From Nitrospirota bacterium (GTDB lineage: Bacteria > Nitrospirota > JACRHJ01), in contig JAKAHE010000058.1 of the NCBI GenBank assembly GCA_021815285.1, positions 1-11,103 of the forward strand: 11,103 nt of DNA. Direction: 5' to 3'. Position numbers and translations under genes: made by a program. The notes beneath the pieces are model-generated. The model saw nothing but the letters and a program-made list of their open reading frames with translations. It did no database searches and was not told the DNA's origin. Position 1 is the stretch's first letter; each line of letters opens with the position of its first letter. Shown here piece after piece: positions 6,681-11,103 of the stretch.

Positions 6681-7589
6681 TTACCTGTAGAGGTTATAGG
6701 GATAGACCATGACGCCATTCTCGTTTTCGTATTTGTATTTTTTCCCGGTAATGTTTTCAAGCGCCCTCGCGCACCACTGACGCACGTATGAATCCTTGTC
6801 GGTCTTCATCATCGCCGTAAGCTTTGGAATCGCGGCCTTCGCGCCTAATTGTCCCAGCGAAATCGAGGCGTTAACCTTTGTCGTGACGTCCTCGGAATTC
6901 AAGGTTTTAATGAGCGGCGGTATGGATTTGTCTGTCCCTACATTACCAAGAGCGAGCGCCGCGACCTCCGTGACCCCGTTATTTTTATCGTTTAGAAGCC
7001 CTATAATCGGCTCCTCCGCCCGCTTGTCCTCTATCTCGCCAAGCGCCCTGATTGAGAACTCCCGCGTATCCGCATCCGGGCTTTTGAGGGCCGCAATAAG
7101 CGCGGGCACGGCATCCGGACCGAGGTTAATCAGCGCGCGCGTGGATTCTTTCTGGATTGCGTCGTTCTTTACGGACAACGCTTCTATAAGCGGCCCTATA
7201 GCATCTTTTGCCCTCATCATTCCAAGCGCCCAGGCCGCGATATAGCGCCTGCGCCTGTGCCCCTGAAGCATGGCTATCAGCGGCTTCACCGCCTTTTTGT
7301 AGTCGATTGAGCCGAGAATTGCGGCGGCATACTCGCGCATGTCCGGGTCGTCGCTGTTTAGGAGCTTCATCAGTTTCGGCGCCGCCGGTTTGCCTATTTC
7401 TATAAGCCTTTTATATGCAAGGTCTCTCTGCGGGCGCGGGGATTTAAGCTGCTCTATCAGCATGTCCACCGTCCTTGTATTCGCCGGCAGTCCCTGTATC
7501 TGGCTGCCTGTCAGCACGGTTTTTTGCGTAGAGCAGGCAGAGAGGGAGAGCAGGAACAGCGCAAAAAAAAGCGGCAGGGTTTTCTTCAT
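6681..7589 (-). CDS. HEAT-repeat lipoprotein
   Basis: A 302-residue predicted lipoprotein with a signal sequence ending in lipobox LSAC (C19). From about residue 40 to 285 it is built of roughly eight tandem HEAT/PBS-type helical repeats of about 31 residues. Recurrent patterns are VDMLIEQLKS, AVKPLIAMLQG, AIGPLIEALS, AVPALIAALKS, AEEPIIGLLND, SIPPLIKTLNS and AIPKLTAMMKT, each paired with an A-(A/x)-xALG-type helix. The short tail ends in a Tyr-rich YPYNLYR. HEAT solenoids bind proteins; no catalytic residues are visible. The start at 7589 is supported by GGAGG 7 nt upstream and a promoter-like sequence just before it, and the gene ends at a strong terminator, so it can be a single-gene unit. 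It may act as an envelope scaffold for the redox proteins encoded on either side, which is inference only. Confidence 0.88.
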   Translation of the reverse strand: MKKTLPLFFALFLLSLSACSTQKTVLTGSQIQGLPANTRTVDMLIEQLKSPRPQRDLAYKRLIEIGKPAAPKLMKLLNSDDPDMREYAAAILGSIDYKKAVKPLIAMLQGHRRRRYIAAWALGMMRAKDAIGPLIEALSVKNDAIQKESTRALINLGPDAVPALIAALKSPDADTREFSIRALGEIEDKRAEEPIIGLLNDKNNGVTEVAALALGNVGTDKSIPPLIKTLNSEDVTTKVNASISLGQLGAKAAIPKLTAMMKTDKDSYVRQWCARALENITGKKYKYENENGVMVYPYNLYR

Positions 7590-7614
7590 CAGACGACCTC
7601 CAGGTGGCGCATAT

Positions 7615-7644
7615 AAAATAACATATTAATATTTATTTTTTCAA
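7615..7644 (-). promoter_or_regulatory. Candidate promoter for the HEAT lipoprotein gene
   Basis: In an AT-rich 67-bp gap, minus-strand TTGAAA (7644-7639, 5/6 of -35) is followed after 18 bp by TATTTT (7620-7615, 4/6 of -10). A perfect 10-bp palindrome, ATATTAATAT (7623-7632), lies in the spacer. The likely start point is about 20 nt before the ATG at 7589. No terminator for the upstream polyferredoxin gene is visible, so readthrough is also possible. Confidence 0.45.
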
Positions 7645-7656
7645 GATTAATGAGCG

Positions 7657-9213
7657 TCAGCCCTCGTCGGTCGTCAGAAGCTCCGCGCCCTGGGCGCGGG
7701 ATTCCCCGCGGGACGTGCATTTTATCCCCGGATACCCGGTAAGTGGGCATTTGTTCTCGCATATCCCGCATCCCACGCAAAGATTCTCGTCCACGTACGG
7801 CCTCTTTATTTTTATGACCTCGCCGGATAATGTCGTAATCTGCTCATCCCTCAGCTTGATGGCCTTCTCCGGCGTCGGGCAGTGCTCCTCGCAGACTATA
7901 CAGTTAGACTCGCCCTTCCACGGTATGCACCGGCTCCTGTCGAACTCCGCAAGCCCGAGCTTCGTCTTTCTTTTTTCGTGGGGGGTTAAGCGTTTTATCG
8001 CGCCGGTCGGGCAGACCTGCCCGCAGAGCGTGCAGTTAAATTCGCAATAGCCCATCCTGGGCACCAGTATTGGACTCCACAGGCCCGTAAACCCGGCCTC
8101 GAAAAGCGCCGGCTGTAGACCGTTTGCGGTGCATACCCTCATGCACTCGCCGCAACGGGTGCATCTGTCAAGGAACTTGTCTTCGGAAAGGGCGCCCGGT
8201 GGTCTGATAAGAGACGGGTCGGAAACCTTCCTGTATCCCTCGGAAAGAAATATTGGCGCGGCCACAGCTCCGACGGCAAGCGAGGTTATAACGCCGCGCC
8301 TTCCCATGTTCATAGGCAGAAGCTCCGGCTTGTCTCGTCCGACGAAATGCACGGCGTTCTCCGGGCATATGCTGCGGCAGTCAAGGCACTCTATGCACTC
8401 GCTCCTGTTGGTGGACTTGAAATCATTTCCTATCGCGCCCATCCGGCAGTCCCGCTCGCACTTCCCGCATGAAATGCAGGAATCCCCGACCCTCCTCCGG
8501 GTCAGACCGAAACGTCCCAGGAGGCCAAGGAGCGCGCCGAGCGGGCAGAGGTTCCTGCACCAGAAGCGCTTCTGGAAATATTCCGCCGAGAGTATCAGCA
8601 GGAATATGGAACCTACCAGCGCGGCCAGGCGGAACTGCGGCTGTTCAAACGCAAGGAAGTGATCCTTAAGAAAGCTGAAGACGGGTTCCGAGAATCTGGT
8701 TATGGCGTGGATATTTGTAAAATAAAGCGCATCGAAAAGCGAATTTATCGCCATGTTCATGCCTGGAAAGACGGAGAGCGTGAGCGAGCGTATGAGTATG
8801 CTTATGGGGTCGAACAGAAAGACCATCTGGAGCGTGAAAAGAGAGGATACCGCAAGGAAGAATAAAATAAAATATTTCAGCCTCGAAAGATTTGCCGGGA
8901 GTTTCGCCCTTCTTTTAAGCTTCCTGAAGACTGTCGCATCCGCGAAGTCCAGTATCGCGCCCATCGGACATACCCAGCCGCAGAAGAACCTCCCGAAAAT
9001 GAGCGTGATTCCAACCACGGCAAGCGCGGGCCAGAGAAGATTTATAATGGCTCTTCCAGCAAGGGTGGCCGCGCCAGCCACAAGCGGGTCCATGCGCAGA
9101 AAGACATTTACCGCGTACGGCAGAATATCGTTGTCCTTGTATTCCGTGTTCAGGAAAAGGAACACGAAGACAAGGAAAACGGCGATTTGCGAAATTCTTC
9201 TTAATACTCTCAT
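7657..9213 (-). CDS. Membrane polyferredoxin, NapH-NapG-like fusion
   Basis: A 518-residue inner-membrane iron-sulfur protein likely to pass electrons between the quinone pool and envelope partners. The NapH/NosR/RdxA-like first part has helices at about 8-22, 55-74, 112-134 and 195-212, each pair ending in a CxxxCP motif: FCGWVCPMGA (C78, C82) and FWCRNLCPLGA (C219, C223). Two [4Fe-4S] motifs follow (C246/C249/C252/C256 and C273/C276/C279/C283). A junction at 303-326, MGRRGVITSLAVGA, resembles a buried Tat signal or fifth helix. The NapG/MauM-like second part has cluster motifs C351/C354/C357/C361, C390/C394/C397/C401, C438/C441/C445 with C429, and C479/C482/C485/C489. Up to six clusters are therefore likely. 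AGGAG overlaps the DUF362 stop just before the ATG. No NapA, nitrate reductase or cytochrome gene is nearby, so a nitrate role is not supported. Confidence 0.92.
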   Translation of the reverse strand: MRVLRRISQIAVFLVFVFLFLNTEYKDNDILPYAVNVFLRMDPLVAGAATLAGRAIINLLWPALAVVGITLIFGRFFCGWVCPMGAILDFADATVFRKLKRRAKLPANLSRLKYFILFFLAVSSLFTLQMVFLFDPISILIRSLTLSVFPGMNMAINSLFDALYFTNIHAITRFSEPVFSFLKDHFLAFEQPQFRLAALVGSIFLLILSAEYFQKRFWCRNLCPLGALLGLLGRFGLTRRRVGDSCISCGKCERDCRMGAIGNDFKSTNRSECIECLDCRSICPENAVHFVGRDKPELLPMNMGRRGVITSLAVGAVAAPIFLSEGYRKVSDPSLIRPPGALSEDKFLDRCTRCGECMRVCTANGLQPALFEAGFTGLWSPILVPRMGYCEFNCTLCGQVCPTGAIKRLTPHEKRKTKLGLAEFDRSRCIPWKGESNCIVCEEHCPTPEKAIKLRDEQITTLSGEVIKIKRPYVDENLCVGCGICENKCPLTGYPGIKCTSRGESRAQGAELLTTDEG

Positions 9214-9218
9214 TGCTC

Positions 9219-10124
9219 CTATACCGAAATCTTTTTCAACCTGATTTTATTTATGTCCGCGACACCAAGGCCCGCATCCTGCGCAATCTGAAGGTAATGC
9301 ACCTCTTTAGGAGTCTTGCCGAAAAGCGTCGCCGCAACGGTATCCGCCGCGACAATATCCGCCGAGGCGATTACGGTTTTTGTCTGGCGCACGTCCTGAA
9401 GCCTGCCGCCCTGCGGCCCGTTTGCGACCAGTATTCTGGTCGCGTCGATAATCGTCAGGTGCGACTTTATGACGCGGTTCAAGTCCGGCAGGGCGTCGTT
9501 GATTTCCCTGTGCAGCACGGCGCGGTTCGAGCCGATTACGCCAAGGACGTTCTTCATGCCCATGGTAAGGAGCGCCGCGCTGTGGTGTTTGGCGACCGGG
9601 ACGTTTATGAACTTGTCCGCATTCAGAACGTCCTCGTATACCGGCCATCTCCTTATCAGCTTGCCATCCGGAATATCCACCATCCTGTATCTTCTCTCGT
9701 CAACGAAGGAAAGCTCCACGCGCGGGTCTTTTATATTCTCCACCGCCGGGCCTATGCCGCTGTTCTCGTAACACCTGCGGGCGTCGTTGCAGGTGCGGTC
9801 GAATACCTTAACCTTCCTCGCGCCTGCATCGAGGCACATCCGGATCACCTCGGTAACGACATCGGGGTTAGTGTCCGCCGCCTGGGCCGGGTTTCTGTCC
9901 CAGCCGATATTCGGCTTCACCACCACTACGTCCCCTTTTTTTACAAACGCGCCCATCCCGCCAAGCGCTTCCACCGCCGCACCGGTAATCCTTGCAGGCG
10001 GCGTCCCTTTTGCCATCGAAACAAGCGGGCCGTCTAAGGCCAGCGCTTCGCCTATGAAGGAAGGGCCTATTACCGCGCCCGCCCCGGCAATCGCGCTGGC
10101 CTTTATGAAACTCCTTCGGTTCAT
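9219..10124 (-). CDS. Tat-exported DUF362 protein
   Basis: A 301-residue protein with a twin-arginine signal (RRSFIK at 3-8, hydrophobic Ala/Gly stretch to about 24, likely cut after ALA near 29), so it is exported folded, consistent with a bound cofactor. The body matches DUF362: VVVKPNIGWD (67-76), NPDVVTEVIRMCLDAGARKVKVFDR around 86-110, NVPVAKHHSAALLTMGMKNVLGVIG spread over 174-198, IIDATRILVANGPQGG around 225-240, and SADIVAADTVAA (254-265). This domain often occurs with ferredoxin domains, and its biochemical role is not settled to my knowledge. C97, C112 and C118 are present but form no standard cluster motif. The start shares a 4-nt ATGA overlap with the upstream gene, and the polyferredoxin gene starts 5 bp after the stop, so all three are probably co-translated and cooperate. 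Confidence 0.92.
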   Translation of the reverse strand: MNRRSFIKASAIAGAGAVIGPSFIGEALALDGPLVSMAKGTPPARITGAAVEALGGMGAFVKKGDVVVVKPNIGWDRNPAQAADTNPDVVTEVIRMCLDAGARKVKVFDRTCNDARRCYENSGIGPAVENIKDPRVELSFVDERRYRMVDIPDGKLIRRWPVYEDVLNADKFINVPVAKHHSAALLTMGMKNVLGVIGSNRAVLHREINDALPDLNRVIKSHLTIIDATRILVANGPQGGRLQDVRQTKTVIASADIVAADTVAATLFGKTPKEVHYLQIAQDAGLGVADINKIRLKKISV

Positions 10125-10726
10125 ATAAGTCTGTTTTCCTTCAGGAATTTTCTCGTAATCTCCTTCGCGTTCCCGTGGCTGCTCTCCGTGGTGAGCCGGA
10201 CGATAGTGGCGTTATTTATCTTCCCGGCAAGCTTTTCCAGGACGCGCGGCAGGGCAGGGAACTTCTCAAGCGTGCTCTTCCTCATAATCGGCGCGGCTAC
10301 AGCCGGGGTAGCTCCGCAGTTGCCTGTAATAACTCCCTTCTCGGAGAACCCGAACGGCGGGAGCCATATCTGGTTCTTGTCGCGCTGATATATCTCCTTC
10401 ACGGCGGCAAATACCTTTTCCTCGTTTCTTTCCGGCTTTTTCCCGAGGACATCGATATAGCACCTGCCTGAGTAGTCGAGCATTATGTCTATCTTGCCGT
10501 TCTTCATCGCGTCCATAAGCGCCGGGAAACTGTTAAACGATTTCGACACGACGGTCGTGCCCGTGCGTTCGTTTATGAGTATGGAAAGCATCTGGGACAT
10601 GGTGTTCATGTCCGGCCTGTTGACGGCGCCTATAATCAGGGTCTTCCCGACACATGCAAAGGCGGGCATAGACATAACGGCTGAGAACATGATCGTCAAC
10701 ATAAAGAGCGTAAATTTTCTGCGCAT
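10121..10726 (-). CDS. Short OpuAC-like (glycine-betaine-type) periplasmic binding protein
   Basis: A 201-residue secreted protein. The start is set at 10726 because AGGAGG lies 6 nt upstream and the resulting N-terminus is a clean signal peptide (basic MRRK, hydrophobic 5-20, cut after AFA at about 24). The longer start at 10756 would bury this site. The mature part begins CVGKTLIIGA and shows OpuAC-type features: a helix NTMSQMLSILINERTG (41-56) and a KNGKIDIMLDYSGRCYIDVLGK pattern (75-96). About 177 mature residues is well below the family's usual 250-plus, so part of the two-lobe fold seems missing. No ABC permease or ATPase gene is nearby. It overlaps DUF362 by 4 nt, so a role as ligand or metal-complex sensor or chaperone for the redox operon is more likely than transport; this is inference. 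C25 follows AFA, a poor lipobox. Confidence 0.82.
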   Translation of the reverse strand: MRRKFTLFMLTIMFSAVMSMPAFACVGKTLIIGAVNRPDMNTMSQMLSILINERTGTTVVSKSFNSFPALMDAMKNGKIDIMLDYSGRCYIDVLGKKPERNEEKVFAAVKEIYQRDKNQIWLPPFGFSEKGVITGNCGATPAVAAPIMRKSTLEKFPALPRVLEKLAGKINNATIVRLTTESSHGNAKEITRKFLKENRLI

Positions 10727-10732
10727 GGCTGG

Positions 10733-10738
10733 CCTCCT
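10733..10738 (-). promoter_or_regulatory. Shine-Dalgarno deciding the OpuAC-like start
   Basis: A perfect AGGAGG on the minus strand, 6 nt before the ATG at 10726. It favours the 201-residue product over the 211-residue one starting at 10756. Confidence 0.8.
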
Positions 10739-10739
10739 G

Positions 10740-11103
10740 TTATTGATTTTTACCATTTGCCGGGCTTTTAACCTCCAACCTGCCCGGCCTTACATTATCA
10801 AGGGTCTTCTTCCCGCCGCCCGGAAAGGTAATCTCGACATCATAGCGCGCATTCTTTTCCGGCAGGGAGAAAAGAAACTCGTCCGGGGCCTGCGTGCAGA
10901 AACCCGATACGCCGGGCAGTTCCTGGAATCCGGCAAGGTTCTTTTTGCCGCCTTTTGTCCTGTAGAGCTTCGCCTCAGTCCCTGCGCCGCGCACGCCTTT
11001 TATCTCTATCGCCAGGCGCCTTCCGCCAGTTAGGTTACGGTAGAGCCTGTTGTGCCCGTCGTAGTTGGACACGTAAATATCCGGGGCGCCGTCACCATTA
11101 ACG
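10740..11103 (-). CDS. FG-GAP/VCBS-repeat protein with C-terminal ASPIC/UnbV domain (N-terminus beyond window)
   Basis: The last 120 residues of a larger protein that is open to the right edge. The visible part starts in a calcium-binding FG-GAP loop (NGDGAPDIYV, then NYDGHNRLYRN), typical of beta-propeller surface or secreted proteins. An ASPIC/UnbV (CRTAC1-type) domain follows at about visible residues 30-112: LAIEIKGVRGAGTEAKLYR, ELPGVSGFCTQAPDEFLFSL and YDVEITFPGG with NVRPGR. Members are usually extracytoplasmic. The stop is 13 bp before the OpuAC-like start, with that gene's ribosome site in the gap, so it is probably the upstream member of the redox operon. Its start, signal peptide and number of repeats cannot be seen. 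Confidence 0.87.
   Translation of the reverse strand, partial: VNGDGAPDIYVSNYDGHNRLYRNLTGGRRLAIEIKGVRGAGTEAKLYRTKGGKKNLAGFQELPGVSGFCTQAPDEFLFSLPEKNARYDVEITFPGGGKKTLDNVRPGRLEVKSPANGKNQ

Noticed and set aside
5047..6690. 547-codon open frame on the plus strand
   Set aside because: It runs antisense across resB and the lipoprotein gene, both of which show clear family motifs. The translation is rich in His, Pro and Arg and shows no domain; it is a shadow of GC-rich codons.
8129..8662. 177-codon plus-strand frame inside the polyferredoxin gene
   Set aside because: Antisense to the six-cluster iron-sulfur region; a composition artefact.
9213..10037. 274-codon plus-strand frame opposite DUF362
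   Set aside because: Antisense to a clear Tat-DUF362 gene, and Arg/His-rich without recognisable motifs.
10727..10756. Longer start for the OpuAC-like gene at 10756
   Set aside because: It would add MVKINNRRPA before the signal peptide, overlap the upstream gene, and bury a perfect AGGAGG placed 6 nt before the ATG at 10726.

Overview
All genes I can support lie on the minus strand, so the window is read from about 11100 down to 1. It comes from a Gram-negative bacterium with an anaerobic or respiratory flavour. The evidence is a sigma-54 (NtrC-type) response regulator, a ResB-type cytochrome c maturation protein, a Tat-exported DUF362 protein, lipoproteins with clear lipoboxes, and a membrane polyferredoxin related to NapH and NapG. 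Deltaproteobacteria (in the old sense) or Nitrospirota would fit, but this is inference and the sequence does not prove it.

Region A (11103 to 7657) is a tightly packed redox operon. In order it holds the C-terminal end of an FG-GAP/ASPIC-UnbV protein, an unusually short OpuAC-like substrate-binding protein, a Tat-exported DUF362 protein, and a 518-residue polyferredoxin that looks like NapH fused to NapG. Gaps are 13 bp, a 4-bp overlap, and 5 bp. Together they suggest an envelope redox or metal-centre assembly of unknown purpose.

Region B (7644 to 4534) starts with a likely promoter and a HEAT-repeat lipoprotein, which is followed by a good intrinsic terminator. Only about 20 bp past the terminator T-run begins a second run: a lipoprotein with two carboxypeptidase-regulatory-like folds, then ResB (stop and start directly adjacent), then a membrane sensor kinase (1-nt overlap). 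No CcsA/CcsB partner for ResB is present.

Region C (about 3022 to 875) is an AT-rich restriction-modification cassette: a 5-methylcytosine DNA methyltransferase, a probable restriction endonuclease overlapping it by 71 bp, and a Vsr mismatch endonuclease overlapping that by 11 bp. It has its own AT-rich leader with a promoter-like sequence over an inverted repeat. The cassette sits exactly between the sensor kinase stop and the start codon of an NtrC-family response regulator (874 to beyond the left edge). The vsr stop codon touches the regulator ATG. The simplest reading is that a mobile or horizontally acquired R-M module landed inside a two-component operon.

The most interesting items are this operon-splitting R-M insertion with an unrecognised endonuclease, and the uncharacterised four-gene envelope redox operon. 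I found no tRNA, rRNA, CRISPR array or transposase. No stretch over 100 bp lacks a gene.
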